This document shows, piece after piece, positions 9,007-18,479 of a stretch of DNA of 64,000 nt. The notes under the pieces were generated by a model. It did no database searches. It saw nothing but the letters and a program-made list of their open reading frames with translations, and was not told the DNA's origin. The stretch is taken from NCBI RefSeq assembly GCF_003664325.1, contig NZ_RCDA01000001.1, positions 1,614,866-1,678,865 of the forward strand, read 5' to 3'. Origin of the DNA: Alkalispirillum mobile. GTDB taxonomy: Bacteria > Pseudomonadota > Gammaproteobacteria > Nitrococcales > Halorhodospiraceae. The first letter of the stretch is position 1. Each line of letters opens with the position of its first letter. The translations under genes were made by a program, and so were the position numbers.

Positions 9007-9019
9007 AGGAGCATTGGCC

Positions 9020-10072
9020 ATGACGACGGCGCCCGAGCAACACCCCCCGATCGAGGTTCGCACGCTGGAGCCGGCCGACCGCCGGCGCTGGGACGATTAC
9101 GTCACCGCCCACCCCGAGGCCACCTTTTTCCACCGGGCCGGCTGGGCGGAGGTGATCCAGCGCGCGTTCGGCCACCCCACGCTGTTCCTGTACGCGGAGC
9201 GCGACGGGCAGATCGTCGGCGTACTGCCATTGGCCCGGGTAAAGAGCCTGCTCTTCGGCCACGCCCTGGTCTCGCTGCCCTTCTGCGTTTACGGCGGCAT
9301 CCTGGCCGAGGACGACGCCGCGGCCCGGACCCTGGACGAGGCGGCGCGGGCCGAGGCCGCGGAGCAGCGGGTAGACCACCTGGAGTACCGGCACCGTCAG
9401 CCCTTCCACAGCGACTGGCCCAGCAAGGACCTCTACGTCACCTTCCGCAAACCCATCGAGCCGGAGGTGGAGGCCAACATGCAGGCCATCCCCCGTAAGC
9501 AACGGCGGATGGTGCGCAAGGGCATCAAGGCCGGGTTGGTCAGCGGGGTGGACCGGGACGAGCAGCGCTTCTTCCCCGTCTACTCAGGCAACGTGCACCG
9601 GCTCGGCACCCCGGTGTTCAGTCGCCACTACTTCCGGATACTGAAAGACGTCTTCGGGGAGGACTGCGAGTTCCTCACCGTGAGCGATGAAGGGGAACCG
9701 GTCGCCAGCGTGCTCAGCTTCTATTTCCGCGACGAGGTCCTGCCCTACTACGGCGGCGGCACCCCGCGGGCGCGCGAGGTGGCCGGCTACGATTTCATGT
9801 ACTGGGAGCTGATGCGCCGGGCCTGCGAGTCGGGCTACCGGCTGTTCGATTTCGGTCGCAGCAAGCGGGATACCGGCTCGTTCAGCTTCAAGAAAAACTG
9901 GGGGTTCGAGCCGGAGCCGTTGCACTACGAGTTCGAGCTTCACCAGGGGGACGCGGTGCCGGACCACAATCCCCTGAACCCCAAGTACCAGCGTCTGATC
10001 CGCTGGTGGCAGCGCCTGCCGCTGCCGGTGGCCAACCTCATCGGCCCCTACGTGGTCCGCAACCTGGGGTGA
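9020..10072 (+). CDS. FemAB-family XrtA/PEP-CTERM system-associated protein
   Basis: A 350-residue protein of the TIGR03019-like FemAB/GNAT superfamily. The N-terminal GNAT-like half includes HPEATFFHRAGWAEV. The second half has FDFGRSKRDTGSFSFKKNWG, the conserved FemAB-type block. FemAB proteins transfer amino acids from aminoacyl-tRNA to amino groups; in XrtA loci the donor and acceptor are unknown, but an aminoacyl or acyl decoration of the polymer is plausible. The start at 9020 is fixed by an AAGGAG Shine-Dalgarno sequence 8 bases upstream, which overlaps the deacetylase stop. Translation is probably coupled to both neighbours. Confidence 0.92.
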   Translation: MTTAPEQHPPIEVRTLEPADRRRWDDYVTAHPEATFFHRAGWAEVIQRAFGHPTLFLYAERDGQIVGVLPLARVKSLLFGHALVSLPFCVYGGILAEDDAAARTLDEAARAEAAEQRVDHLEYRHRQPFHSDWPSKDLYVTFRKPIEPEVEANMQAIPRKQRRMVRKGIKAGLVSGVDRDEQRFFPVYSGNVHRLGTPVFSRHYFRILKDVFGEDCEFLTVSDEGEPVASVLSFYFRDEVLPYYGGGTPRAREVAGYDFMYWELMRRACESGYRLFDFGRSKRDTGSFSFKKNWGFEPEPLHYEFELHQGDAVPDHNPLNPKYQRLIRWWQRLPLPVANLIGPYVVRNLG

Positions 10073-10076
10073 CGCC

Positions 10077-11333
10077 ATGGAAGACGTGCTCTATCTGGTC
10101 CATCGCATCCCCTGGCCGCCGAACAAGGGCGACAAGATCCGCTCGTACCACATCTTGCGACACCTGGCGACGCGCTACCGGGTCCACCTGGGCACCTTCG
10201 TGGACGACCCGGCGGACCAGGGCCACGTCCCGGAGCTGGAACGGCTGTGCGCCAGCGTCTGCGCCCGCCCCCTGTCCGGGCGGCAGGCGCGGTTGCGGGC
10301 TCTGACCGGGCTGGTCACCGGACAGCCGCTGACCCTGCCCTGGTACCGGGACCGCCACCTGCAGGCCTGGGTCGACGAGACCCTGGCCGGCCACGACATC
10401 CGCCGCGCCCTGGTCTTTTCCTCGGCGATGGGCCAGTACCTGCCCGAGGGCGCCGACACCCTGCTGCGGGTGGTGGACTTCGTGGACGTGGACTCCGACA
10501 AGTGGACCCAGTACGCCGCCAGCAAACGCTGGCCCATGAGTGCCGTCTACCGCCGCGAGGGCCGGCGACTGCTGGACTACGAACGCCAGCTGGCCGCCAA
10601 CAGCCACGCCAGCCTGTTCGTGTCACCGGCGGAGGCGGAAAGCTTTCGCGGTTTTGCGCCGGAGAGTGCCGACAGGGTGCATGCCCTGAACAACGGCGTC
10701 GATGCCGGGTTCTTCGCCCCCGACCCGGCGCGCCCCTCGCCCTACGCCCCGGGCACCCGCACCGTTGTGCTGACCGGCGCCATGGACTACTGGCCCAACG
10801 TGGACGCCGCCTGCTGGTTCGCCGAGGCCATCCTGCCGCGGTTGCAGGCGGAGATCCCGGAACTGCAGTTCCACGTGGTGGGCAGCCGGCCCGCACCGCA
10901 AGTCCGCGAACTGGCGCAGCGTGACGGCGTGACGGTCACCGGCTTTGTGGATGACGTCCGCCCCTGGATCCAGCATGCCGCCATTACCGTGGCCCCTCTG
11001 CGCATTGCCCGCGGCGTGCAAAACAAGGTGCTGGAGGCCATGGCCCTGGGACAGCCGGTGGTGGCTACTCCGCAGGCCCTGGAGGGGCTCACCGCGCGCC
11101 CGGGCGAGGACCTGTTGCTGGCCGATGACGAGGCAGAGGCCTTCGCGGCTTGCGTGGCCGCCCAACTGCAAGCCCCCCGTCCGGGCCTGGGCGAAGCCGC
11201 CCGCGCCCGGGTGCTCGCTGACTACGACTGGACCCGCAACCTGGCGCAACTGGACACCCTTTTGAACCAACCCGCTCCCGCCGCGGCTCATCCCGCAGCC
11301 CCGCTGGCCGACGAGGTGCCCCATGGCCGCTGA
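10077..11333 (+). CDS. XrtA system GT4 glycosyltransferase (TIGR03087-like)
   Basis: A 418-residue GT-B glycosyltransferase. The opening YLVHRIPWPPNKGDKIRSYH is the hallmark of the TIGR03087 family, found beside exosortase A. The C-terminal Rossmann domain has AMDYWPNVDAACWF, VTGFVDDVRPWI, and the nucleotide-sugar binding segment NKVLEAMALGQPVVATPQ. It adds one sugar to the growing repeat unit on the cytoplasmic face; donor and linkage cannot be read from sequence. The gene begins 4 bases after the FemAB-like gene and overlaps the exosortase gene by 11 bases. Confidence 0.92.
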   Translation: MEDVLYLVHRIPWPPNKGDKIRSYHILRHLATRYRVHLGTFVDDPADQGHVPELERLCASVCARPLSGRQARLRALTGLVTGQPLTLPWYRDRHLQAWVDETLAGHDIRRALVFSSAMGQYLPEGADTLLRVVDFVDVDSDKWTQYAASKRWPMSAVYRREGRRLLDYERQLAANSHASLFVSPAEAESFRGFAPESADRVHALNNGVDAGFFAPDPARPSPYAPGTRTVVLTGAMDYWPNVDAACWFAEAILPRLQAEIPELQFHVVGSRPAPQVRELAQRDGVTVTGFVDDVRPWIQHAAITVAPLRIARGVQNKVLEAMALGQPVVATPQALEGLTARPGEDLLLADDEAEAFAACVAAQLQAPRPGLGEAARARVLADYDWTRNLAQLDTLLNQPAPAAAHPAAPLADEVPHGR

Positions 11334-12891
11334 GTGGCCCCAACCACGGCCCATCAGCATGAGCCTGGGCCCGGGATGGCCCCGGGCATTGGCGGCCATG
11401 GGCGTGGCCCTGCTGACCCTGCTGATCGCCTTCCAGGGCACCTTCGCCTCCATGGTGGCCATCTGGGACCGCTCGGAGACCTTCACCCACGGGTACCTGA
11501 TCCTCCCCATCGTCCTCTTCCTGGTCTTCCGGCTCCGCCATGAGCTGGCCCGACTGCAGCCGCAGCCCTGCCTGTTGGCGCTCATCCCCCTGGGCCTGCT
11601 CACGGTCGCCTGGGTGATGGGCGAGCTGGTGGACGTGATCTCGGTACGCCAGTTCGCCGCGGTGCTCATGGTGCCGGCGCTCACCTGGCTCATCCTGGGC
11701 ACGCAGATCACACGCCGGCTGCAGTTCCCGCTGGCCTACCTGCTGTTCGCCGTGCCCTTCGGCGAGTTCATGGTCGAGCCGATGATGATCTGGACCGCCG
11801 ACTTCACCGTTGGCGCGATACGCCTGACCGGCGTGCCGGTCTACCGGGACGGGCTTTTCTTCGAACTGCCCACCGGGCGTTGGTCGGTGGTGGCCGCCTG
11901 CAGCGGGGTGCGCTACCTGATCGCCTCCCTGGCGCTGGGCACCCTGTTCGCCCACCTGATGTACCGCAGCTGGAAGCGCCGCCTGCTGTTCGTCGCCATC
12001 GCCATCCTGGTGCCCATCGTTGCCAACTGGCTGCGCGCCTACGGGATCGTGATGATCGGCCACCTGAGCGACATGCGCCTGGCGGCCGGCGTGGACCACC
12101 TGATCTACGGCTGGATCTTCTTCGGCGTGGTCATTTTCCTGATGTTCTTGATCGGGGCCTTCTGGCGGGAGGACCACCTGCCGCCGAAACCCCGCCCCGC
12201 CGCGGCTGCGTCGGTGCCGCCCTCCGGTTCTCGGATGGCGACCACCACGCTGCTCGCCCTGCTGCTGGTGGCCAGCGGCCCCCTTTACGCCGGCTGGATG
12301 AACCAGCGCGACCTGGGCGAGGTGGAGGGCCTGGGCAGCGGCCCGTTGCTGCCCGAGGGCTGGCAGGCCGCGGAGGAGACAGCTGCCCCGCCGCCCTGGA
12401 CACCGGGCTACCTGAACGCCCGTGCCAGCCGCAACGGTCTGGCCACCCAGGAGGGGGAGGACCAGGCCGTTGGCCTGCACATCGGCTATTACCGTGCCCA
12501 GTTCCGGCACGGCAACATGGTGGGGTGGGCAAACACCCTCGCCGGCCGTCACCGCGATGACTGGCAGCAGCGGGGCGGGGGGCGCGTGGCGGTACCGGGC
12601 GTAGACCGACGGGGCGACCGCGTACTGCTCTCCGGTGGTGACGGGGACGAGCGCGAGCTCATCGCCTGGCGCTGGTACTGGGTGGATGGCCGGCTGACCA
12701 CCAGTGGCCACGAGGTGAAGGCGCGCGAGGCCCTCAACCGCCTGCTGGGCGGGCGCGATGACGCCGCCCTGGTGGTGATTTATGCGGAAAGGGGCGACGA
12801 CCCGGCACAGGCCGAGGCGGCCATGGAGGCCTACGCGCAGGCGGCTATGCCCCAATTGCTGTCGCTGCTCGAAGAGGTGACCCGCCGATGA
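11323..12891 (+). CDS. xrtA: Exosortase A with C-terminal EpsI domain
   Basis: A 522-residue integral membrane transpeptidase-like protease that recognises PEP-CTERM sorting signals. The exosortase part (about residues 20-285) has eight or so membrane helices and the catalytic set: Cys193 in AACSGVRYL, Arg238 in ANWLRAYGI and His259 in DHLIYGW. The remaining 230 residues, after a Pro/Ala linker and one membrane segment (TLLALLLVASGPLYA), form a periplasmic EpsI-like domain (GYYRAQFRHGNMVGW, WRWYWVDGR). Fusion of EpsI to exosortase is usual in the A class. It overlaps both neighbours (11 bases upstream, an ATGA overlap downstream). No PEP-CTERM substrate gene is in the window, so targets must be elsewhere. 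Confidence 0.95.
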   Translation: MAAEWPQPRPISMSLGPGWPRALAAMGVALLTLLIAFQGTFASMVAIWDRSETFTHGYLILPIVLFLVFRLRHELARLQPQPCLLALIPLGLLTVAWVMGELVDVISVRQFAAVLMVPALTWLILGTQITRRLQFPLAYLLFAVPFGEFMVEPMMIWTADFTVGAIRLTGVPVYRDGLFFELPTGRWSVVAACSGVRYLIASLALGTLFAHLMYRSWKRRLLFVAIAILVPIVANWLRAYGIVMIGHLSDMRLAAGVDHLIYGWIFFGVVIFLMFLIGAFWREDHLPPKPRPAAAASVPPSGSRMATTTLLALLLVASGPLYAGWMNQRDLGEVEGLGSGPLLPEGWQAAEETAAPPPWTPGYLNARASRNGLATQEGEDQAVGLHIGYYRAQFRHGNMVGWANTLAGRHRDDWQQRGGGRVAVPGVDRRGDRVLLSGGDGDERELIAWRWYWVDGRLTTSGHEVKAREALNRLLGGRDDAALVVIYAERGDDPAQAEAAMEAYAQAAMPQLLSLLEEVTRR

Positions 12892-14096
12892 GCATCGCAC
12901 CACCCATCGCCGCCACGGACGGGACCGACCAGCGCCCGCTGGTCGCCCATGTCATCCATCGGTTGGACGTGGGTGGCATGGAGAACGGGCTGGTGAACCT
13001 GATCAACCACATGCCCGCGGCGCATTACCGCCACGCCATCATCTGCATGACCGATTACACCGACTTCAGCCAGCGCATCCGGCGCGCCGATGTGGGCCTT
13101 TACGCGCTGCACAAGCGCGAAGGCAAGGACGTGGGCGTGCACTGGCGGCTGCGCCGCCTGCTGCGGGAGCTCCAGCCCGCTATCGTCCACACCCGCAACC
13201 TGGCCACCCTGGAGGCGCAGGCCACGGCGGCGGCGGCCGGGGTGCGGACGCGCATCCACGGCGAGCACGGCTGGGACGTGGGTGACCTGGACGGCTCCCG
13301 GGCCAAGCACCGGCTGATGCGGCGCATGGCGCGGCCGCTGGTGGGGCACTACATCGCCCTGTCCCGCCACCAGCTGGCCTACCTGTCCGAGGCCATTGGC
13401 ATCGGGCACGATCGCCTGCACCACGTCTGCAACGGCGTGGATACCCACCGGTTCGCCCCGCGCGGGCCCGGCGAGGCCACCCCGTTGCCGGAGGGCTTTG
13501 CCTCAAAAGACAGCGTCGTCATCGGCAGCGTGATGCGCCTGCAGGCGGTGAAAGCGCCCCAGGACCTGGTCGGGGCGTTCATCCACCTGCGCGAGCGGTT
13601 ACCGGCGCTCTTCCCCCGGCTCCGCCTGGTGCTGGTGGGCGATGGCCCACTGCGCGACGCGGTGGCCCGGCAACTGGACGAAGCCGGCGTGGCGGAACAG
13701 GCCTGGCTGCCCGGGGCGCGGGACGACGTGCCCGGGCTCATGCGCGCCATGGACCTGTTCGTCCTGCCCTCGCTGGCGGAAGGCATCTGCAACACCATCC
13801 TCGAGGCCATGGCCTGCGGCCTGCCGGTGATCGCCACCGAGGTGGGCGGCAACCCGGACCTGCTGCAGCCCGGTGAGACCGGCGCGCTGGTCCCCGCCGG
13901 GGATCCGGCCGCCCTCGCCCGGCAAATACAGGCCTACCTGGAGGAACCGGACCGCCGCCAGCGCGAGGGGCAGGCCGCCCGCGCGCGGGCCGAGGCGGCA
14001 TTCAGCATGGAGGCCATGGTGGAGGGTTACATGAAGGTCTACGAACAGGCGCTGGCACGTCACCCCGCCCCGACAACCCACAGGGGGCGCTGCTGA
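12888..14096 (+). CDS. XrtA system GT4 glycosyltransferase (TIGR03088-like)
   Basis: A 402-residue GT4 enzyme. The N-terminal domain starts with PLVAHVIHRLDVGGMENGLV, typical of the TIGR03088 family next to exosortase A. The C-terminal domain has LVLVGDGPLRDAV, AWLPGARDDVPGLM, and the catalytic-region block SLAEGICNTILEAMACGLPV with the ExxxxxxxE arrangement of retaining GT4 enzymes. It should act in repeat-unit assembly at the cytoplasmic face. The ATGA overlap with the exosortase gene implies translational coupling. Donor sugar unknown. Confidence 0.93.
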   Translation: MSIAPPIAATDGTDQRPLVAHVIHRLDVGGMENGLVNLINHMPAAHYRHAIICMTDYTDFSQRIRRADVGLYALHKREGKDVGVHWRLRRLLRELQPAIVHTRNLATLEAQATAAAAGVRTRIHGEHGWDVGDLDGSRAKHRLMRRMARPLVGHYIALSRHQLAYLSEAIGIGHDRLHHVCNGVDTHRFAPRGPGEATPLPEGFASKDSVVIGSVMRLQAVKAPQDLVGAFIHLRERLPALFPRLRLVLVGDGPLRDAVARQLDEAGVAEQAWLPGARDDVPGLMRAMDLFVLPSLAEGICNTILEAMACGLPVIATEVGGNPDLLQPGETGALVPAGDPAALARQIQAYLEEPDRRQREGQAARARAEAAFSMEAMVEGYMKVYEQALARHPAPTTHRGRC

Positions 14097-14099
14097 ACC

Positions 14100-16010
14100 A
14101 TGTGCGGCATCACCGGTATCTTTGACCTGCAGGCGCAGCGCCCGATCGACCTCCCGCTGCTGGAGGCCATGAACCAGACCCAGTACCACCGCGGCCCGGA
14201 CGAGGGCGGGGTGCACCACGAGCCCGGGCTGGGGTTCGCCCACCGCAGGCTGTCCATCATCGACCTGTCCAGCGGCCAGCAACCGCTGTTCAACGAGGAC
14301 GGGTCCGTGGTGGTCACCTACAACGGCGAGATCTACAACTTCCCCGAGTTGACCCGGGAACTGCAGCGGGCCGGCCACACCTTCCGCACCCACTGCGACA
14401 CCGAGGTGATCGTCCACGCCTGGGAGGAGTGGGGCGAGGCCTGCGTGGAGCGCTTTCGCGGCATGTTCGCCTTCGCCGTCTGGGACCGCAACCGCGAGAC
14501 GCTCTTCCTGGCCCGCGACCGGCTCGGCATCAAGCCGCTCTACTACGCGGCGCTGCCGGACGGGCACCTGGTATTCGCCTCCGAGCTGAAGGCGTTGATG
14601 GCCCACCCGAACCTGCCCCGGCAACTGGACCCGTGCGCCGTGGAGGAGTACTTCGGCTTCGGCTACGTGCCGGAGCCGCGCAGCATCTTCGCCGGCGTGC
14701 ACAAGCTGCCCCCCGGCCACGCCCTGACTGTGCGGCGGGGGCAGGGCGGGGTGCCCGCCAGCCGCTGTTACTGGGATGTGCCCTTCGCCCCCTTGCCGGC
14801 CATGGACGAGGCCGAAGCCGCCGAGGAACTGGTGCGCCGCCTGCGCGAGGCGGTGGAGATCCGCCTGGTGGCCGAGGTACCGCTGGGTGCGTTCCTCTCC
14901 GGCGGGGTGGACTCCAGCGCCGTGGTGGCCATGATGGCCGGCCTGTCCGATGATCCGGTCCGCACCTGCTCTATCGGTTTTGATGACCCGCGCTACGACG
15001 AGTCGGAGTACGCCCGGATGGTGGCCGAGCGCTACCACACCCGCCACCGGCTGGACCAGGTCAACCCCAACGATTTTGACCTGCTGGGCAAGCTGGGCAC
15101 CCTCTACGACGAACCCTTCGCCGACAGCTCCGCCCTCCCCACCTACCGGGTCTGCGAGCAGGCCCGCAAACAGGTGGTAGTGGCACTGTCCGGCGATGGC
15201 GGCGACGAAAACCTGGCCGGCTACCGGCGCTACCGCCACCACCTGGGCGAAGAGCAGTTGCGCGGCCTGCTGCCCCTGGGCCTGCGCCGCGGGCTGTTCG
15301 GTGCGCTGGCACAAGTCTACCCCAAGGCCGACTGGGCGCCCCGGGTCTTCCGCGCAAAGGCCACCTTCCAGGCCCTGGCGCGGGACGCGGTGGAGGGCTA
15401 TTTCCAGGGCGTCTCCATCCTGCGGGACGACCTGCGCCAACACCTGTTCTCGCCCGGCTTCCGCCGTGAACTGCAGGGCTACAGCGCCGTGGACGTGCTG
15501 CGCCGGCACGCGCCACAGGCACCCACCGACCACCCGCTGTCGCTGGTGCAGTACCTGGACATGAAGACCTACCTGCCGGGGGACATCCTGACCAAGGTGG
15601 ACCGGGCCAGCATGGCCCACGCCCTGGAGGTGCGGGTGCCGATCCTGGACCACAAGCTGGTGGAGTGGATGTCCGGCCTGCCGCCGGAGATGAAGCTGAA
15701 CGGCAGCGAGGGCAAGCACCTGCTCAAGAAGGCCATGGAGCCCCACCTGCCCCACGAGGTGCTATACCGGAAGAAGCGCGGCTTCGCGGTGCCGGTAGCG
15801 GAGTGGTTCCGCGGCCCGCTGCGGCAGAGGGTACACGACCAGGTGCTGGGGCCGCGCATCGGCGAGTCCGGCCTATTCGACATGGATTTCGTGCAACGAC
15901 TGGTGGACGAACACACCCGCGGTGCCCGGGACCACAGCCCGGCGCTGTGGTCTCTGCTGATGTTCGACGAGTTCCTGGCCCGGAGCGGTGCTGACACGGC
16001 ATGTCCATGA
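14100..16010 (+). CDS. XrtA/PEP-CTERM system amidotransferase (asparagine synthase family)
   Basis: A 636-residue protein with the two-domain plan of AsnB. The N-terminal class II glutaminase domain starts MCGITGIFDL, so Cys2 becomes the N-terminal nucleophile after Met removal; RGPDEGG and NGEIYNF are the glutamine-site blocks. The synthase domain has the PP-loop FLSGGVDSSAVV (about residues 262-273) and GDGGDENLAGY. TIGR03108-like proteins of XrtA loci presumably amidate a carboxylate, such as a uronic acid or an aminoacyl group of the polymer, using glutamine and ATP. Both active sites look intact. It overlaps the next gene by 10 bases. Confidence 0.93.
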   Translation: MCGITGIFDLQAQRPIDLPLLEAMNQTQYHRGPDEGGVHHEPGLGFAHRRLSIIDLSSGQQPLFNEDGSVVVTYNGEIYNFPELTRELQRAGHTFRTHCDTEVIVHAWEEWGEACVERFRGMFAFAVWDRNRETLFLARDRLGIKPLYYAALPDGHLVFASELKALMAHPNLPRQLDPCAVEEYFGFGYVPEPRSIFAGVHKLPPGHALTVRRGQGGVPASRCYWDVPFAPLPAMDEAEAAEELVRRLREAVEIRLVAEVPLGAFLSGGVDSSAVVAMMAGLSDDPVRTCSIGFDDPRYDESEYARMVAERYHTRHRLDQVNPNDFDLLGKLGTLYDEPFADSSALPTYRVCEQARKQVVVALSGDGGDENLAGYRRYRHHLGEEQLRGLLPLGLRRGLFGALAQVYPKADWAPRVFRAKATFQALARDAVEGYFQGVSILRDDLRQHLFSPGFRRELQGYSAVDVLRRHAPQAPTDHPLSLVQYLDMKTYLPGDILTKVDRASMAHALEVRVPILDHKLVEWMSGLPPEMKLNGSEGKHLLKKAMEPHLPHEVLYRKKRGFAVPVAEWFRGPLRQRVHDQVLGPRIGESGLFDMDFVQRLVDEHTRGARDHSPALWSLLMFDEFLARSGADTACP

Positions 16011-17236
16011 GAATACTGCATATACTTGATCACTCCATCCCACTGCACAGCGGCTACACCTTCCGCACCGCCGCCATCCTGCGCGAGCAGCACCGGCTGG
16101 GCTGGGAGACGGTACACCTGACCAGCCCGAAGCACGGGGCGGCCTCCGGCAACGGCACGGACACCGAGGAGTGGGCAGAAGGACTGTACTTCCACCGCAC
16201 GCCGCACACCCCGCTACGGGTGCCCGGCCTGGGGGAATGGTCCCTGATGGATGCCCTAACCCGGCGCCTGCAACAGGTGGCCCAGGACAACCAGCCGGAC
16301 GTGCTGCACGCCCATTCGCCGGCCCTGAACGCCATCCCCGCCCTGCGGGTGGGCCGGCGGCTGGGCATCCCGGTGGTCTACGAGGTGCGGGCCTTCTGGG
16401 AGGATGCCGCCGTGGACCACGGCACCAGCCGCGAGCAGGGGGTGCGCTACCGGCTCACCCGCGCCCTGGAGACCCACGCCCTGGCCCGGGCCGACCACGT
16501 CACCACCATCTGCGAAGGCCTGCGCGGCGATATCATCGGGCGCGGCATCGCCCCGGAGCGCGTCACCGTCATCCCCAACGCGGTGGATGCCGAGCGCTTC
16601 CGGCTGGGTGGCACCGCCGACCCGGCCCTTAAGGCGGAATTGGGCCTCGAGGGCTGCCGGGTGCTGGGCTTCATCGGCTCGTTTTACGCCTACGAAGGGC
16701 TGGACCTGCTGCTGCAGGCCTTCCCCCGCATCCATGAACAGGCCCCCGACGTCCGCATCCTGCTGGTGGGGGGTGGCAGCCAGGCGGAGGCCCTCAAGAC
16801 CCAGGCCCGGGCGCTGGGCATCGCCGACCAGGTGGTCTTCACCGGCCGGGTGCCCCACGACCAGGTCAACCGCTACTACGACCTGGTGGACCTGCTGGTC
16901 TACCCGCGCCACTCCATGCGCCTGACCGAATTGGTCACGCCTCTCAAACCCTTGGAGGCCATGGCCCAGGGCCGGCTGCTGGTGGCCTCCGACGTGGGCG
17001 GCCACCGGGAGTTGATCCGCGATGGCGAGACGGGCTGGCTGTTCCGCGCCGGCGATCCAGCGGCGCTGGCCGACACCGTGCTGGCCACCCTTTCCCGGGA
17101 AGCCGACTGGCCGCAGGTCCGCGCCAATGGTCGCCGTTTCGTGGAGGAAGAGCGCAACTGGCCGGTGAGCGTTGCCCGCTACCAGGCCATCTACAACGGC
17201 CTGAGCGAGCGCAGGGAGGCCGCCCGTGCCGGCTGA
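16001..17236 (+). CDS. Exosortase A-associated GT4 glycosyltransferase (TIGR04063-like)
   Basis: A 411-residue GT4 enzyme that opens MRILHILDHSIPLHSGYTFR, the signature of the exosortase A-associated (Daro_2409-like) family. C-terminal blocks are LGFIGSFYAYEGLDLLLQAF, LLVGGGSQAEAL and PLKPLEAMAQGRLLVASDVG, the last giving the ExxxxxxxE-type nucleotide-sugar site. It starts inside the amidotransferase gene; ATG codons at 16001 and 16007 are both possible. It ends 11 bases inside the next glycosyltransferase gene. The role is one step of repeat-unit synthesis. Confidence 0.92.
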   Translation: MSMRILHILDHSIPLHSGYTFRTAAILREQHRLGWETVHLTSPKHGAASGNGTDTEEWAEGLYFHRTPHTPLRVPGLGEWSLMDALTRRLQQVAQDNQPDVLHAHSPALNAIPALRVGRRLGIPVVYEVRAFWEDAAVDHGTSREQGVRYRLTRALETHALARADHVTTICEGLRGDIIGRGIAPERVTVIPNAVDAERFRLGGTADPALKAELGLEGCRVLGFIGSFYAYEGLDLLLQAFPRIHEQAPDVRILLVGGGSQAEALKTQARALGIADQVVFTGRVPHDQVNRYYDLVDLLVYPRHSMRLTELVTPLKPLEAMAQGRLLVASDVGGHRELIRDGETGWLFRAGDPAALADTVLATLSREADWPQVRANGRRFVEEERNWPVSVARYQAIYNGLSERREAARAG

Positions 17237-18479
17237 GCGTCGCCCCCGCCTGGTGGTCTACACCCGTGTCTATCCCAACCGGGCGCAGCCCGGCATGGGG
17301 CTGTTCGTGCGCGAGCGCATGCGCCGCGTGGCCGAACACCTGGACCTGGAGGTGGTGGCACCGGTGCCCTGGTTTCCCTTTCAGAGGCTGCTGGGCCGGC
17401 TGCGCCCCCACTCCCGCGCGGCCGATGTGCCGCTGTTCGAGGAGCAGGACGGCATCCGGGTGCACCATCCGCGCTTCTTCTGCATCCCCGGGCTGCTCAA
17501 GTGGACCGACGGGTTCTTCCAGGCCCTGGGCAGCCTGCCGCTGATGCGGCAGCTAAAGCAAACCTTCGACTACGATGTCATCGACGCCCACTTCGTCTAT
17601 CCCGACGGGGTGGCGGCGCGCTGGCTGTGCCGCTGGCTGAACCGCCCCTACACCATCACCCTGCGCGGCAGCCTGACCCGTTTCGAGGGCCAATCCGCTC
17701 ACCGCCGACAGATCGACCGTGCTCTGCGCGACGCCGCCCACGTCTTCTCGGTGGCCGACTCGCTGCGCCAGGACGCCATCGCCTGGGGTCAGGGGCCAAA
17801 CCACGTGCAAGTAGTGGGCAACGGCGTCGATCTGCAGCGGTTCTACCCGGAAGACCGGGCCAGCAGCCGGGCTCGCATGGGCCTGCCCGCTGACAGCCGA
17901 CTGCTGGTCTCGGTGGGCGGGCTCACCGAGCGCAAGGGCTTCCACCGGGTGATCGCGGTGCTGCCCGACCTGCTGAGGCGCCACCCGGACCTGCACTTTG
18001 CCATCGCCGGCGGCGCCAGCCCCGAGGGCAACAACGAGTCAGAACTGCGCCAGCAGGTGGCTTCACTGGGGCTCGACGACCGGGTCCACTTTCTCGGCCA
18101 GGTGCCACCGGATGAACTGCGCCACGTCTACTCGGCGGGCGACCTGTTCGTCCTGGCCACCCGCTTCGAGGGCTGGGCCAACGTCTTTCTGGAGGCCAGC
18201 GCCTGCGGCCTGCCCATCGTCACCACCCGGGTGGGCGGCAATGCCGAGGTGGTGGGTTCCGAAAAGGTGGGCCTGCTGGTCCCCTACGGCGATGGTGACG
18301 CCCTGCGCGAGGCCATCGACCAGGCCCTGGCGCGCGACTGGGACCGCGAGGCCATCCTGGCCCACGCCCGCGCCAACGCCTGGCGGGCCCGCATCCCGCA
18401 ACTGGTGGCCGCCTTCCAGGCCCTCCACGACGGCAGGACCCCGGCTGCCGTTCCGGCCCCCTCCTCCAGCGAGTCATGA
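17226..18479 (+). CDS. GT4 glycosyltransferase
   Basis: A 417-residue GT4 enzyme with a GTG start that overlaps the upstream gene. It begins MPAERRPRLVVYTRVYPNRA, has DVIDAHFVYPDGVAA in the acceptor domain and, in the donor domain, LVSVGGLTERKGFHRVI, VHFLGQVPPDELRHVYSAGD and EGWANVFLEASACGLPIV. Overall it resembles enzymes that add a hexose in Wzx/Wzy-type pathways. Specificity is unknown. The ATGA overlap with the CapK-like gene downstream suggests one transcript and coupled translation. Confidence 0.9.
   Translation: MPAERRPRLVVYTRVYPNRAQPGMGLFVRERMRRVAEHLDLEVVAPVPWFPFQRLLGRLRPHSRAADVPLFEEQDGIRVHHPRFFCIPGLLKWTDGFFQALGSLPLMRQLKQTFDYDVIDAHFVYPDGVAARWLCRWLNRPYTITLRGSLTRFEGQSAHRRQIDRALRDAAHVFSVADSLRQDAIAWGQGPNHVQVVGNGVDLQRFYPEDRASSRARMGLPADSRLLVSVGGLTERKGFHRVIAVLPDLLRRHPDLHFAIAGGASPEGNNESELRQQVASLGLDDRVHFLGQVPPDELRHVYSAGDLFVLATRFEGWANVFLEASACGLPIVTTRVGGNAEVVGSEKVGLLVPYGDGDALREAIDQALARDWDREAILAHARANAWRARIPQLVAAFQALHDGRTPAAVPAPSSSES

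Noticed and set aside
11089-12903. A 604-codon open frame antisense to exosortase A
   Set aside because: His/Gln/Gly-rich translation without any domain; the sense strand encodes xrtA with its catalytic residues.
13599-15755. A 718-codon open frame antisense to the amidotransferase
   Set aside because: No motif and biased composition; the sense gene is certain.
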